DNA of 50,385 bases. It comes from Gluconacetobacter johannae. Lineage in GTDB: Bacteria > Pseudomonadota > Alphaproteobacteria > Acetobacterales > Acetobacteraceae. The DNA lies in assembly GCF_014174305.1 (NCBI RefSeq), contig NZ_JABEQH010000025.1, positions 1 to 50,385 on the forward strand, in the 5' to 3' direction. Shown piece by piece: positions 8,720-17,954 of this stretch; the stretch's first letter is position 1; each line of letters opens with the position of its first letter. Under the pieces are notes generated by a model. That model was not told the DNA's origin. It searched no databases and was given only the letters and a program-made list of their open reading frames with translations. A program made the position numbers and the translations under genes.

Positions 8720-9130
8720 TCAGCCGGGCCGGGAGCGGTTCAGGGCGTCGGCGGCCAGGAAGCCGGCGTAGACGCTGAGGAGGCACAGCAGGACGGACAG
8801 GCCCACATTCAGGGCGGCGCGTCCGGGGGCGCCGCCGCGCAGCAGGTCGAGGGTCTGCAGGCTGAAGGACGAGAAGGTCGTGTATCCGCCGCAGATGCCC
8901 ACCATGAAGGCCAGGCGCGTCAGGTCCGACGCGGGGTGGCGGCCGGCGGCGATGGTCAGGGTGCCGAAAAAGGCGATGGCGAAGGAGCCGGTCGTGTTGA
9001 TGAGGATCGTGCCCCACGGCAGCGTCTGGCTCCATCGCGCGGTCGCCAGCCCCACCCAGTAGCGGGCGATCGTGCCCAGGGCGCCGGCGGCCCCGATGAC
9101 GAGGGTGGTCAGCAGTTTGTGAGGGTCCAA
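8720..9130 (-). CDS. crcB: CrcB/Fluc fluoride ion channel
   Basis: The predicted 136-residue membrane protein has four hydrophobic segments, the usual size for this family. Dual-topology dimers export fluoride through the inner membrane. Family hallmarks are visible: an N-terminal GALGTIARYWVG, the NTTGSF segment and the GICGGYTTFSSFS motif, whose Thr/Ser/Phe residues line the pore. The likely start is TTG at 9130, behind AGGAAAGGA; no ATG fits without losing the first helix. It lies 29 bases downstream of the universal stress protein gene on the same strand, suggesting one transcript. No fluoride riboswitch was recognised in front of it. Only one crcB copy is present, consistent with a homodimeric dual-topology type. 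Confidence 0.92.
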   Translation of the reverse strand: MDPHKLLTTLVIGAAGALGTIARYWVGLATARWSQTLPWGTILINTTGSFAIAFFGTLTIAAGRHPASDLTRLAFMVGICGGYTTFSSFSLQTLDLLRGGAPGRAALNVGLSVLLCLLSVYAGFLAADALNRSRPG

Positions 9131-9159
9131 GACGCGGTCCTTTCCTCGCGGACGGGTGT

Positions 9160-9993
9160 TCAGTGCTGCATCCAGGTGGGAATGTCCCGGCGGTCCAGGA
9201 TATGGGCGGTGACGCTGCCCAGCAGGCGGTCGTGCAGCCGGCCGTGCGCGAAGGCGCCCATGACGATCAGGTCGGACCCGTCGTCGCGCGCGGCGGCCAG
9301 GATCTGTTCGGCCGCGTCGATGGGTGCTGTGGGCGGCGCGGCGGGCGGCGTGGTCGGGGCCCGGCCCGGCGGCGCGCAGGTGAGCGGCAGCCCGGCCGGC
9401 GGCGGCGTGTCGGACTGGGCCAGCAGGGCGACATGCCCGGCCTGGCGCAGAAGGGCGTCGGCCGAGGCGAAGGCCCGGCGGCAGGGTTGGGTGTCCGTCC
9501 ACGCCAGCAGGATGCGCGTGCCGACCGGACGGTTCCAGTCCGGCGGCACGAACAGCACCGGCCGGCCGGACTCGAACAGGGCGGCGCGGGTGGCGCGGCG
9601 CTTCTGGTCGCTGTCGTGGGGCTGGGGAAAGCCGATCACGATCAGCGCGGCGTCGCCGGCATAGCCCTCGATGATGCGCCCGACCGAAATTTCGGGGTCG
9701 AGCCAGTTGACTTCGACCGAAGGCGAAACCCGTCCGTCGGCCCGCGCGGCGGACAGCCAGGCGCGGAAACGGGTGTGCAGGTCGTCCGCCCAGCGGCGCT
9801 GGTCGTCGCGCAGCGCCGCCACGCGCCGTTCGGTCAGCATGTTCTCGGTGGGCAGGATGGTGTCCTGCGGCGGTTCGCGGGCGGCCAGCACGTCAAGCCG
9901 GGCGCCGCCGACGCGGTGCAGGATGTCGGCGGCGGCGACCAGCAGGCCCTGGGCATGTTCGGGCCGGTTGAGGACGACCAGGATTCCGTTCAT
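9160..9993 (-). CDS. Tandem-domain universal stress protein (UspA family)
   Basis: The 277-residue cytoplasmic protein is about twice the length of a single UspA domain. The N-terminal half (about 1-150) begins NGILVVLNRPEHA and ends with a GRPVLFVPP strand. The C-terminal half carries GAFAHGRLHDRLLGSVT, the Gly-rich phosphate-binding signature of ATP-binding Usp domains, with the closing TWMQH strand. A proline-rich linker (about 200-225) separates the last two conserved segments. Usp proteins support survival under stress by mechanisms that are mostly indirect. The gene is upstream of crcB and probably cotranscribed with it. Confident for the family; the specific role is unknown. Confidence 0.85.
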   Translation of the reverse strand: MNGILVVLNRPEHAQGLLVAAADILHRVGGARLDVLAAREPPQDTILPTENMLTERRVAALRDDQRRWADDLHTRFRAWLSAARADGRVSPSVEVNWLDPEISVGRIIEGYAGDAALIVIGFPQPHDSDQKRRATRAALFESGRPVLFVPPDWNRPVGTRILLAWTDTQPCRRAFASADALLRQAGHVALLAQSDTPPPAGLPLTCAPPGRAPTTPPAAPPTAPIDAAEQILAAARDDGSDLIVMGAFAHGRLHDRLLGSVTAHILDRRDIPTWMQH

Positions 9994-10071
9994 CGGCGTG
10001 GCCTTTCTGGAAGGACGGTCGGGTTCTGCCCCCGCACCCGGCAGGGGCCTTGGCCCTTGCCACCCCCACGG

Positions 10072-11319
10072 TCAGGCCGTCAGGGGTTTTTCATAGACGC
10101 GGTGGCGCTTGCACGGTTCGGGCACGATGCGTTCGATCAGGCGGCGCATCGGCGTGTTGGTTTCCAGGATCCAGCCCAGTTCGATCATGCGATAGGGCAG
10201 GGTGCGGCCGCGGCGCATCAGTTCGCCGATAATCAGCGCCGGCAGGATGGCGCCCAGCGCCGTGCCTTCCAGGTCCTTGCTGACGCCCAGCAGGATGACG
10301 CGGGCCGAATGGAAGCGGTGGCGCAGCAGCCGCATGGCCAGCCGGGCCCAGCCGAGGGGCGAGGGGCCGCCGCCCAGGTCGCCCACGACGTCGTAGATGT
10401 TGGGCACCACCAGGGCCACCGCCACGGGCTCGCCCTTCTGTTCGATCAGCACGTAATGTTCGGGGCGCAGCAGGGGCTTCATCTGCGCGACCATGGTGGT
10501 GATGTCCTCGCGCGTCAGGTCGACGGCGCCCCAGCTTCGGCGCCAGGCGTCGTTGTACAGGCGGCGCAGGATCTCGGCGTCCTCGGCCAGGCGGCCCTTT
10601 CGCAGGCCCCGGGTGGTCACGCTGCCCAGCCGGCCTTCGCCCAGGCGCAGGCCCGACGGCAGGGGCAGCGCGGCCTCGGCTTCCGGCCCCATCTGCATCT
10701 GGTAGGCCACCACGTCCATCGCCTTGGCGAAGCCGCAGGCCTCGACCAGCGGGGGCAGCCAGTGCGGGTGCCAGGGCATGGCGATCATGGGGGGCATCTG
10801 CTGCCCTTCCACCATCAGCCCGTATTCGCCGTTGTAGTTCAGCAGGAACGGGCCGCGCGCCACGCTCGCCCCCTGGGCGCGCAGCCACGCGCAGGCGGCG
10901 TCGAGCAGGGGGGCCACGACGGCGATGTCGTCGATGGCGTCCAGCGCGCCGAAGAAGCCGATATTTTCGCCCTCGCGCGGGGCCACCAGGTCGTCGATCT
11001 GTGCCGAGACGCGGCCGACCGGCCGGCCGTCGCGCAGGGCCAGGAACAGGCGGGCGCGGCCGCGCCGGAAGAACGCGTTCTTCTTCGGGTCCACCAGGTC
11101 GCGCTGTTCCATATCCAGCGGCGGGACATATCCCGGCTGGCCGGCGTACAGCCGGCGCGGCAGGGTGACGAAGGCGGAAAGCAGGCGCCTGCCCTCGACG
11201 GGCACGACCGTGACGGGGGCCGGGCGGGCGGATGCTGGAAGGTGGGGTACTGGCGTGTCGGCGTCGGCGGACAGTGTGTCGGGGGCTGCAGACCGGGCAG
11301 AAGAACGTTCAACCTGCAT
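10072..11319 (-). CDS. GNAT-fold-like conserved protein of unknown function
   Basis: About 415 residues. Recognisable stretches are FVTLPRRLYAGQPGYVPPLD near the N-terminus, FFRRGRARLFLALRDGRPVGRVSA, FFGALDAIDDIAVVAPLLDAA and a C-terminal MIELGWILETNTPMRRLIER. Together these form the alternating pattern of acyl-CoA N-acyltransferase-like folds seen in a widespread, mostly uncharacterised alphaproteobacterial family. I cannot name a substrate. The start is uncertain: ATG 11319 is used, an in-frame ATG at 11358 would add 13 residues, and conservation appears to begin only about 45 residues in. It stands between panB and the stress-protein gene on the same strand, with 78 bases to the latter that include a GC-rich inverted repeat (10040-10061). 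Confidence 0.7.
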   Translation of the reverse strand: MQVERSSARSAAPDTLSADADTPVPHLPASARPAPVTVVPVEGRRLLSAFVTLPRRLYAGQPGYVPPLDMEQRDLVDPKKNAFFRRGRARLFLALRDGRPVGRVSAQIDDLVAPREGENIGFFGALDAIDDIAVVAPLLDAACAWLRAQGASVARGPFLLNYNGEYGLMVEGQQMPPMIAMPWHPHWLPPLVEACGFAKAMDVVAYQMQMGPEAEAALPLPSGLRLGEGRLGSVTTRGLRKGRLAEDAEILRRLYNDAWRRSWGAVDLTREDITTMVAQMKPLLRPEHYVLIEQKGEPVAVALVVPNIYDVVGDLGGGPSPLGWARLAMRLLRHRFHSARVILLGVSKDLEGTALGAILPALIIGELMRRGRTLPYRMIELGWILETNTPMRRLIERIVPEPCKRHRVYEKPLTA

Positions 11320-11491
11320 GTATGAGTTCTGCCACCATCCCACTCTCGTGCCCGCCATCGCGCCCGCTTCTGCGGGTGTCGATATAACGGACGGGGGCAG
11401 AACATACAGCCCGAAAGGATGGAAAATGAAGCGTTATTTCCGGTAATATTCCGAAACGATCCTCACGGCCGGGCGCGGATGCGTGGCCGGA

Positions 11492-12322
11492 TCATTCTTC
11501 GCCCAGCGCGCGGTCCAGCTCGTCCTGGTCCATCCGCGCGCTGTGGGCGGGGGTTGGGAAGGCGCCGGACTGGACCTCGTTCACATACTGGCGCAGGGCG
11601 GTCTCGATGGCGGCGCCGATGTCGGCGTAGCGGCGGGCGTGGCGGGGCGACTTGCCGTCGTACAGGCCCAGCACGTCGTGCCACACCTGCACCTGCCCGT
11701 CGCAGCCCGCGCCCGCGCCGATGCCGATCACCGGGATCCGCAGTCGCCGCGACACCGCCTCGGCCAGCGGGGCGGGCACCAGTTCCAGCACCAGGGCGAA
11801 GGCGCCGGCGGCCTCCAGCGCCAGGGCGTCGGCCAGCAGTTGCCGGGCCTCGGCCGCCTGCCGGGCCTGCACGCGCAGGCCCAGCGTGTGCTGCGCCTGG
11901 GGCGTCAGGCCCAGATGGCCCATCACCGGCACGCCCAGTTCGGTCAGGCGGCGGACGATGGGGACGATCGGCGCGCCGCCTTCCAGCTTCACGGCCTGGA
12001 CCCCGGCCTGCTGCATCATGCGGCGGGCGGCGGCGATGGCGTCGGCCTCGGTCGCGTAGGTCAGGAAGGGCAGGTCGGCCACGACGAAGGCGCGGCCGGC
12101 GCCCCGCACCACCGCCGCCGCGTGGCGGATCATGTCGTCCAGCGTGACCGGCAGGGTGGTGTCGTGGCCATGGACGACCATGCCCAGCGAATCGCCGACC
12201 AGCACCACCGGCACGCCGGCGCGTTCGGCCAGCCGGGCCGAGGGGAAGTCGTAGGCCGTCAGCATGACGATTCGCTGGCCCGCCTGCTTCATGGCCTGGA
12301 GGTCGAAGAGCGTGGTTCGCAT
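11492..12322 (-). CDS. panB: 3-methyl-2-oxobutanoate hydroxymethyltransferase
   Basis: The 276-residue protein is the usual length for ketopantoate hydroxymethyltransferase, which transfers a one-carbon unit from 5,10-methylenetetrahydrofolate to alpha-ketoisovalerate in the first step of pantothenate and CoA synthesis. The TIM-barrel signatures are present: [17 protein letters not shown], the metal-binding [19 protein letters not shown] (Asp about 45), [18 protein letters not shown], the catalytic Glu segment [12 protein letters not shown] and IPVIGIGAG. It follows a GNAT gene by 13 bases and is certainly cotranscribed with it. No panC or panD is in the window. The C-terminal 20 residues are variable. 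Confidence 0.96.
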   Translation of the reverse strand: MRTTLFDLQAMKQAGQRIVMLTAYDFPSARLAERAGVPVVLVGDSLGMVVHGHDTTLPVTLDDMIRHAAAVVRGAGRAFVVADLPFLTYATEADAIAAARRMMQQAGVQAVKLEGGAPIVPIVRRLTELGVPVMGHLGLTPQAQHTLGLRVQARQAAEARQLLADALALEAAGAFALVLELVPAPLAEAVSRRLRIPVIGIGAGAGCDGQVQVWHDVLGLYDGKSPRHARRYADIGAAIETALRQYVNEVQSGAFPTPAHSARMDQDELDRALGEE

Positions 12323-12335
12323 CGGAAGATCCGCC

Positions 12336-12920
12336 TTATGTCGTTGGGGGCGAAGGGAAGGCCGGGCGCTGCCCCTGGCCGATCGCGCGGCGCATGGCGC
12401 AGCGGCGGGGCAGGCCGTGCGCGGCTTCGTCGGCCAGGATGGCGCGCAGGCGCGGGGTCAGGGCGGCGTCGTCCAGCAGGGCGAAGCCCGCGCGGGCGTA
12501 GAACGGGGCGTTCCACGGCACGTCGCGGAAGGTGGTCAGCGTCAGGGCGGACAGGCCGTGGGTGGCGGCGTACTGCGCGGCGTGGTCCAGCAGGCGGCGG
12601 CCCAGGCCCTGTCCCTGCCGGTCGGCGCGGACCGACAGTTCCCGGATATGCAGGACGGGGAGCGGGCCGTCCCCGGCCGCCGTGCCGGCGGTCAGGAAGC
12701 CGGTGAGGCCGGTCGCATCCTCGCTCACCCAGCAGGTGCCCTGCGCGATCGCCTCCAGATGGCCGGCGGCGGGCATGACGTCGTGGCTGGCGATCCAGGC
12801 CAGGTCGGGCAGGGCCAGGAACGACGCGCCGGCCGAGCGTTCGACCGCGGGCAGGCCGGGCGCGTCCGACGGGCGGGCGGCGCGAAGGGTGGCCTGCGGC
12901 GGGGAAGGGACGCGCGTCAT
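12336..12920 (-). CDS. GNAT family N-acetyltransferase upstream of panB
   Basis: The 194-residue protein has the canonical acetyl-CoA motif [21 protein letters not shown] (about residues 95-114), with the Q-x-x-G-x-G pyrophosphate loop. The beta-bulge strand [20 protein letters not shown] follows. The ATG at 12920 overlaps the TGA of a tiny upstream frame (ATGA at 12917-12920). It ends 13 bases before panB. The substrate is unknown. Coupling to panB recalls the enterobacterial PanM/PanZ, a GNAT that activates PanD, but this protein is longer and no panD is adjacent. That link is speculation. Confidence 0.88.
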   Translation of the reverse strand: MTRVPSPPQATLRAARPSDAPGLPAVERSAGASFLALPDLAWIASHDVMPAAGHLEAIAQGTCWVSEDATGLTGFLTAGTAAGDGPLPVLHIRELSVRADRQGQGLGRRLLDHAAQYAATHGLSALTLTTFRDVPWNAPFYARAGFALLDDAALTPRLRAILADEAAHGLPRRCAMRRAIGQGQRPAFPSPPTT

Positions 12921-12979
12921 GCCAGGCGCAGCACGATGGCGCCGGTGGCGATCGCGGCGGTCAGGTGTTCTGGCGTCAT
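12917..12979 (-). CDS. Possible 20-residue leader peptide coupled to the GNAT-panB genes
   Basis: ATG 12979 opens a 20-codon frame ([20 protein letters not shown]) whose TGA overlaps the GNAT start as ATGA. Upstream lies a GC-rich stretch with only a weak ribosome site. It may be a real short coupled leader or chance. No regulatory codon run (for example repeated Val or Asp) is seen, so classical attenuation is not suggested. Confidence 0.3.
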   Translation of the reverse strand: MTPEHLTAAIATGAIVLRLA

Positions 12980-13041
12980 GGGCCGGTATCCGTGGGGAAC
13001 GAGGTCGGGGCGCCGGCGATCCCGTCCGGCGGTTCGGGTCC

Positions 13042-13070
13042 GGCATAGCGCTTTTGAGGCGGTTTCCCAA
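13042..13070 (-). promoter_or_regulatory. Candidate promoter for the GNAT-panB transcript
   Basis: Reading leftward, TTGGGA (13070-13065) and TATGCC (13047-13042) are 17 bases apart, about 63 bases upstream of the small leader frame and beyond the AsmA-like stop. The -10 match is weak. Confidence 0.3.
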
Positions 13071-13111
13071 TGGGCGGATAATAAGGAAGGCTTGGGCAAC
13101 GCTCCTTGCCT

Positions 13112-15409
13112 TCAGGGCCTATTGCTCGGCTGTGGCGTCTGCTGCTGTCGCGCCATCCAGATTGCCCGGATTTCGGGGGCGTCAAGCCTGTGCGGGTCGG
13201 AGGGCTCAGGACTGGGACTGGGGCTGGGACTGGGGCTGGGGCGCGGGCGCCGGGGCCTGGCGGTGGCGTGCCGGACGGGGCGGGCGGGGGCTGGCTTGCG
13301 TGGTGCCGCATGGGACGCGGGTGCGGGCGGGCGCGGTTTCGGGGGGGCGGCGGCGGGCGGTGGTGGAAGGGCGGCGCGGAGGATGCGGGCGCAGGCGGAG
13401 GCCCCGCTGCTGCCGGGGGGGAGGGCCGGCAGCAGCGTCGGCGCCAGGGCGGCGAGGTTCGGACCGGTCGTCGTGGCCGGCGCGGTCTCGGCCCCCGGCA
13501 GGATCGCCGGGTTGGCCAGCGGGCCGGCGATGCGGGCGGTGTCGGGGGACGACACGGTCTGGGCGGCGTCCGGGGGTTTCGGGCTGGGGTGGGCGGGCTG
13601 GGTCGCCAGCGTGTCGTCCAGGGTGTCGCGGCGCAGGTCGGCGGCGCCCTGGCCCAGCGTGCGGCCGGCGTCGGTCTCCAGCAGGGTCGCGACCGACAGC
13701 AGGCCGTCGCGCAGCGGCAGGTCGGCGATGAGGCAGTGCGTGTCGGTCGGCTTCGGAAAGGCCAGCGCGGACAGGATCGGGTAGCTGATGGACGGGCCCA
13801 GCAGGGCGGGCAGCAGCGTGAACAGGTCGCCGCCGCGCTCCAGCGCCAGCGCCATGCGGCCGGTGCCGTGCGCCAGCAGGCCGGCCGCCGACAGCCCCGT
13901 GGCGTCGAGGCGCGCGTGGCCGCCGACGATGCCCCGGGCCGCCGGGAGGGTGATGCCGGTCGCCTCCGCGACCGCCTGCGCCACCTGCGCCAGGTCGAGG
14001 CGGGCGGTGTCGATGCGGAGTGTGGCCGTGACCCCGGCGTCGCCGGATGGGGTCAGGGCCATGGCCCCGGACAGCGTGCCGTCGTTCAGTGCGGCCGCCA
14101 GCCGGCGCAGGTCGAGCGCGCCGTCCTGCAGGGCGATGTCGGCCTCGAGCCGGTCCAGCCGGGTGGTGCGGCGGGTGACCTGCGCGGCGCGGTAGCGCAG
14201 GCGGGCGTCGATCGCGCGCAGCCGGGCGATGGGGAACGGCGCGGCGAACGACAGGTCGCGCAGCATGTCCGCCGGGTCGATCGCGGCCAGCAGCCCGGCC
14301 AGGTCCTCCAGGTCCACGCGGCCCGAGTGCAGGTCGGCGTCCAGGGCGGGCGCGCGGGCGTGGAGGTCGAGGCGCAGGGCGCCGTCGAGGTCGCTCGATC
14401 CCAGTTTGGCGCGCAGGTCGTCCAGACGCAGGGTGGCGCCGTCATACGCCACGGCGCCGGCGGCCGAATAGGCGGGCGTCGCGGGGATCGGCAGGCCGGT
14501 CAGCGGCGACAGCAGCGACAGGTCGGGGCCGGAGATGTGGCCGGACAGGTGGATGGATACGGGCGCGCCGGCCAGGGCCAGCGGATTGACGACGGCGCCC
14601 TCCAGCGCGGCCAGAGTGCGGCCGCCGTGCACCATCAGCGCGACCGGATAGGGGCGGTCGGAGCGGGCCAGCGCCAGGGGCGCGCCGCTGACGAGGTGCC
14701 CTTCGACCGGCCGGCCGTCGTAGGCGCCGTGCAGGTCGGCGACGATGCGGCCGCCCTCCGGGTTCCCGTCCTCGGGCGGGATGGTGTGGAGCGCCAGCAT
14801 CAGCTCCACGTCGCGCCGGGCGTCGGTGACGTCCATCCGGCCGTTGGTGACGCGCAGGTCGCGGATGTCGGGCAGGGCCGGACGGCCGGGGGTGGGGGAC
14901 GGCGCGCTGGCGGTGATGTTGTCGGCGCCGTCGGCGTGGCGCACGACGCTGATCCGGGGGGTATCGACGGCGACCAGGGGGAAGGACGCCCTGTGCCGGT
15001 GCAGGTAGGCCCAGAGGTCGAACCAGATGACGACCTGGCGCGCGGTGGCGAAGGGCCGGCCTTCGTCCTCGAACCCCCAGGGCTGCGCGATGGACAGGCC
15101 TTCGAGGGTGACGATGACGACGCGCCCCGGCCGGACATGCAGGTGGGCGATCGTGGTCTGGCGGTTCAGCAGGGCGGTGGCGCGGGATTCGATCAGCGGC
15201 ACGAACCAGTCCCACGACCATGGCAGCAGCACCAGAATGCAGACCACCACCAGCACGGCCAGGTCCAGGACCCTGGCCAGGCGCGAGGGGGGCCGGCGCC
15301 ATGGGGGCTTGCGCGACGGCCCCCCCCGGCCCCGCCGGGGCGGGGGCGCGATCCGAAGGTCGGCCGGCCGGGCGGGGCGTCTGGCGTGCATGTCCGCAGG
15401 GGAACGCAA
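13112..15409 (-). CDS. AsmA-family protein with long Pro/Ala-rich tail
   Basis: The 765-residue protein has an Arg-rich N-terminus, then one membrane anchor (VLDLAVLVVVCILVLLPWSW, about residues 46-65). A large periplasmic beta-rich region follows, with the AsmA pattern of HLHVRPGRVVIVTLEGLSIA near the start and LALERGGDLFTLLPALLG plus TLLETDAGRTLGQGAADL near residue 580. AsmA-like proteins bridge the envelope and are tied to lipid transport and outer-membrane assembly. The last 170 or so residues are Pro/Ala/Arg-rich with a (Pro-Ser)n tract and lack the conserved end seen in many relatives, so the tail looks expanded or frame-altered. It starts 48 bases after the MscS gene on the same strand. 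ATG 15391 is an alternative start. Confidence 0.8.
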   Translation of the reverse strand: MRSPADMHARRPARPADLRIAPPPRRGRGGPSRKPPWRRPPSRLARVLDLAVLVVVCILVLLPWSWDWFVPLIESRATALLNRQTTIAHLHVRPGRVVIVTLEGLSIAQPWGFEDEGRPFATARQVVIWFDLWAYLHRHRASFPLVAVDTPRISVVRHADGADNITASAPSPTPGRPALPDIRDLRVTNGRMDVTDARRDVELMLALHTIPPEDGNPEGGRIVADLHGAYDGRPVEGHLVSGAPLALARSDRPYPVALMVHGGRTLAALEGAVVNPLALAGAPVSIHLSGHISGPDLSLLSPLTGLPIPATPAYSAAGAVAYDGATLRLDDLRAKLGSSDLDGALRLDLHARAPALDADLHSGRVDLEDLAGLLAAIDPADMLRDLSFAAPFPIARLRAIDARLRYRAAQVTRRTTRLDRLEADIALQDGALDLRRLAAALNDGTLSGAMALTPSGDAGVTATLRIDTARLDLAQVAQAVAEATGITLPAARGIVGGHARLDATGLSAAGLLAHGTGRMALALERGGDLFTLLPALLGPSISYPILSALAFPKPTDTHCLIADLPLRDGLLSVATLLETDAGRTLGQGAADLRRDTLDDTLATQPAHPSPKPPDAAQTVSSPDTARIAGPLANPAILPGAETAPATTTGPNLAALAPTLLPALPPGSSGASACARILRAALPPPPAAAPPKPRPPAPASHAAPRKPAPARPVRHATARPRRPRPSPSPSPSPSPEPSDPHRLDAPEIRAIWMARQQQTPQPSNRP
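13209..13241. repeat. Short tandem repeat coding (Pro-Ser)n in the AsmA-like tail
   Basis: Alternating GGACTG/GGGCTG hexamers encode PSPSPSPSPSP on the minus strand. A change in repeat number by whole hexamers keeps frame. The tract lies near the end of the AsmA-like gene. Confidence 0.7.
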
Positions 15410-15457
15410 CGGGGCGCCGCGGGTTGCGCCGGGCCGGAGGGGTCAGGCCGCCCGAGG

Positions 15458-17941
15458 TCAGGCCGGCGGGGGCAGGAGCTGCACGGTGCTGACCGGGCGG
15501 GCCAGGCGGATGCCCTCGTGCGTGAAGCGCTGGACCAGGCGGCGGTTGAATTCGCGCTGCACGCCCCAGCGGGCGGTGTCGGTGCAGGGCACCTGTCCGG
15601 CCAGGGTGACGGCCTGGGCCGACACCGCGTTGACCCCCCAGTATTCCAGGTCGCCCAGCATGCCGGGCGCGAAGTCCGGGTCCTGGCGCAGGCCGGCGAC
15701 GATGTCCTTCAGCACCTCGCCCGCGTGGTCGGCGTCCTGGTCGGGGGCGATGTCCACGCTGACGGCGGCGTTGCCCTGGCCGCGATTGGTGTTGGTGACG
15801 GTCGAGACCGCGCTGAAGGGGATGATGTGGACCGACCCGTCGGCCGCGCGCAGGCGCAGGGTGCGGATGGACAGCGTTTCCACCGCCCCCGACAGACCGC
15901 CGGCGGTGACCTGGTCGCCGACCTCCATCGCGTTTTCCAGCAGCAGGAAGATGCCGGTGATGAAATCCTGCACCAGCTTCTGCGATCCGAAGCCCACCGC
16001 CACGCCGATGATCCCGGCGCCGGCCAGCAGGGGCGCGATGTTCAGGCCGATCTGGCTGAGCATGGTCATGGCCACCACGACGACCAGGCAGATCATCAGG
16101 ACCGTCCGCAGGATGGGCGACAGCGTCCGCAGCCGCATGGCGCGCAGGCCCTGTTCGCTGGCGGTGTAGCGGTCGATCTGCCGGTCCAGCGCCACGTTGA
16201 CATATTCCCAGACCACGAGGCCGATCGCCAGCGCCACCACGATGGTGCCGGCCGCCGAGACCAGGCGCCGGCCGATGCGTCCGTCGCCGAACCACTGGAA
16301 CGCCGGCATGCCCCAGGCCTGCAGGAGCGCGACCAGCCCGGCGGCGGCCAGCGCCCAGGCCAGGCCGCGCCGGGCGAAGGGGTAGTAGCGCGCGCCGCGC
16401 CGCGACAGGTCGGACATCCGGCCGCCGGCGTCGGGGCGCGGCAGGAAGGTGCGGTCCAGCAGGCCGAACAGGATGATGGCCAGCACGCGGAAGGCGACAA
16501 GCACGGCGGCGGCGGCCAGGAACAGGCGCCAGACCCGCTGGTAGCCGTCGGGGATCTGCGCGGCCCAGACCAGCCACAGCGCGAAATCCAGCACCAGCGC
16601 CGCGATCCACCAGCCGTCGGCCAGCCCGTCGAAGATGCTGTTGGCCAGGCGCGGGTGGATCTGCCGCAGGGGGCGCAGAAAGCCGGCCACCGGCCGGCGG
16701 ACGCGCACGATCAGGGCGGCGACCAGCAGGTGTTCGACCAGCACGATCAGCCGCCCGATGGCGTCCTGCCCGCGATCGGGCAGGTCCAGCACCTGGCCCA
16801 CATTGGCGACGCACAGGGCGATGATGGGCACCAGCGCCAGGCCGGTGATCCACCAGGCCAGCAGGCCCGCCGTCTCGTCCCGCAGGGGCAGGGCGCGCAG
16901 GTGCGGCAGGCGGGGCGACAGCAGGGCGTTCAGCACGACGCCGACCAGGCGGGCGATGGCGTAGGAATCGGCGACGATCAGGATGACGGCCAGCATGCGG
17001 GGCTGGTCGGTCAGGGCCGGGGCGGCCAGGTTGGCGACGCCGAAGAACGCGGCCGGCGGCAGCAGGTCCAGCACCAGCCGCAGCATGACCCAGGGCGCCA
17101 GCCGCAGCGCCCGGACCGTGCGCCGGCGCAGGCGGGCGTCGCGTTCGCGCTGGGCGGCGGCCGCCCGGTCGGCGTTTTCCTCGGCGTTTTCGTCCGCGCT
17201 CTCGGCGGTGTCGTCGGGGACGGCGGGCGGCGGGCGCGGCGCGGCGGGGATCTGGCCCGCCAGGCGGATGTCCAGCCGCCGGATCCGTCGCGCCAGGGGA
17301 ATGGACAGGCCGCGTTCCACCACGATGCCGGCCAGCATGACCAGCGCCAGCCGCCACGACAGGCCGGTCAGCAGCGCGCGCGATCCGGGGTGGCGGACCA
17401 TGCGGCCGAACCATGTGCCGACATCGCGCAGATCGACGAACAGGCCGCCGAACGCCCGGACCCTCTGGCCGACGGTCAGGGCGGCGCCGCTGAGGCCCGT
17501 CAGCATTTCGGCGCCCAGGCTGCCGGGGGCCAGCGTGATCTGTTGTGCGGCGGGGGCGGCCGCCGGGGCTGCCGGAGCGGGGGCGGCGGTCGCGGGGGCG
17601 GTGGTCGCGGGGGCGGCGGGAGGAGGGGCGGCAGGGGCGGCGGGTACGGCCTTGACCGGCGGTGCGTCGCGCAGGGCGGCCGGGTCGGGCAGGTCGCCCA
17701 GGGTTCGCAGGTCCTGCAGGAAGGCGGCGCGGCGATCGGGGTCGCTCAGCGTGGCGACCAGGTGGCGGATCCGGGCCTGGTCCATCTGTGCCGGGTTCGG
17801 CGTTGCAGGGGATTGCGCCTGGCCGGGCCTGCACGGCAGCAGGGCGACCAGGCAGGCCAGCAGCAGCGCCGGGGCGCGTGGCCTGTGGCGCCGGACGGCG
17901 CCGGAGCGGGGCAGCGGGGCGGAACCGGTGTGACGAGGCAT
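15458..17941 (-). CDS. Large MscS-family mechanosensitive channel protein
   Basis: The 827-residue protein has a Sec-type signal (PALLLACLVALLPCRPGQAQS). A periplasmic Ala/Pro-rich region (about 60-150) follows, then about ten hydrophobic segments. The MscS pore/beta domain is near the C-terminus: VGFGSQKLVQDFITGIFLLL (about 645-665), then VGDQVTAGGLSGAVETLSIR and IIPFSAVSTVTNTNRG. Such large MscS relatives open under membrane tension to release solutes during hypo-osmotic shock. The gene heads a run with the AsmA-like gene and is preceded, 13 bases away, by a small hypothetical frame. GC-rich repeats in the Ala/Pro region (about 17565-17640) may vary in length. Confident for the family. Confidence 0.9.
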   Translation of the reverse strand: MPRHTGSAPLPRSGAVRRHRPRAPALLLACLVALLPCRPGQAQSPATPNPAQMDQARIRHLVATLSDPDRRAAFLQDLRTLGDLPDPAALRDAPPVKAVPAAPAAPPPAAPATTAPATAAPAPAAPAAAPAAQQITLAPGSLGAEMLTGLSGAALTVGQRVRAFGGLFVDLRDVGTWFGRMVRHPGSRALLTGLSWRLALVMLAGIVVERGLSIPLARRIRRLDIRLAGQIPAAPRPPPAVPDDTAESADENAEENADRAAAAQRERDARLRRRTVRALRLAPWVMLRLVLDLLPPAAFFGVANLAAPALTDQPRMLAVILIVADSYAIARLVGVVLNALLSPRLPHLRALPLRDETAGLLAWWITGLALVPIIALCVANVGQVLDLPDRGQDAIGRLIVLVEHLLVAALIVRVRRPVAGFLRPLRQIHPRLANSIFDGLADGWWIAALVLDFALWLVWAAQIPDGYQRVWRLFLAAAAVLVAFRVLAIILFGLLDRTFLPRPDAGGRMSDLSRRGARYYPFARRGLAWALAAAGLVALLQAWGMPAFQWFGDGRIGRRLVSAAGTIVVALAIGLVVWEYVNVALDRQIDRYTASEQGLRAMRLRTLSPILRTVLMICLVVVVAMTMLSQIGLNIAPLLAGAGIIGVAVGFGSQKLVQDFITGIFLLLENAMEVGDQVTAGGLSGAVETLSIRTLRLRAADGSVHIIPFSAVSTVTNTNRGQGNAAVSVDIAPDQDADHAGEVLKDIVAGLRQDPDFAPGMLGDLEYWGVNAVSAQAVTLAGQVPCTDTARWGVQREFNRRLVQRFTHEGIRLARPVSTVQLLPPPA

Positions 17942-17954
17942 GCCGCGCGGCGTG

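Noticed and set aside
9131-9159. Fluoride riboswitch in front of crcB
   Set aside because: Only 29 bases separate it from the preceding gene, too short for the aptamer, and no matching pseudoknot was recognised.
14442-17834. Second minus-strand frame across the MscS and AsmA-like genes
   Set aside because: It crosses the real stop and start of two genes in another frame and is dominated by Arg, Pro and Gly.
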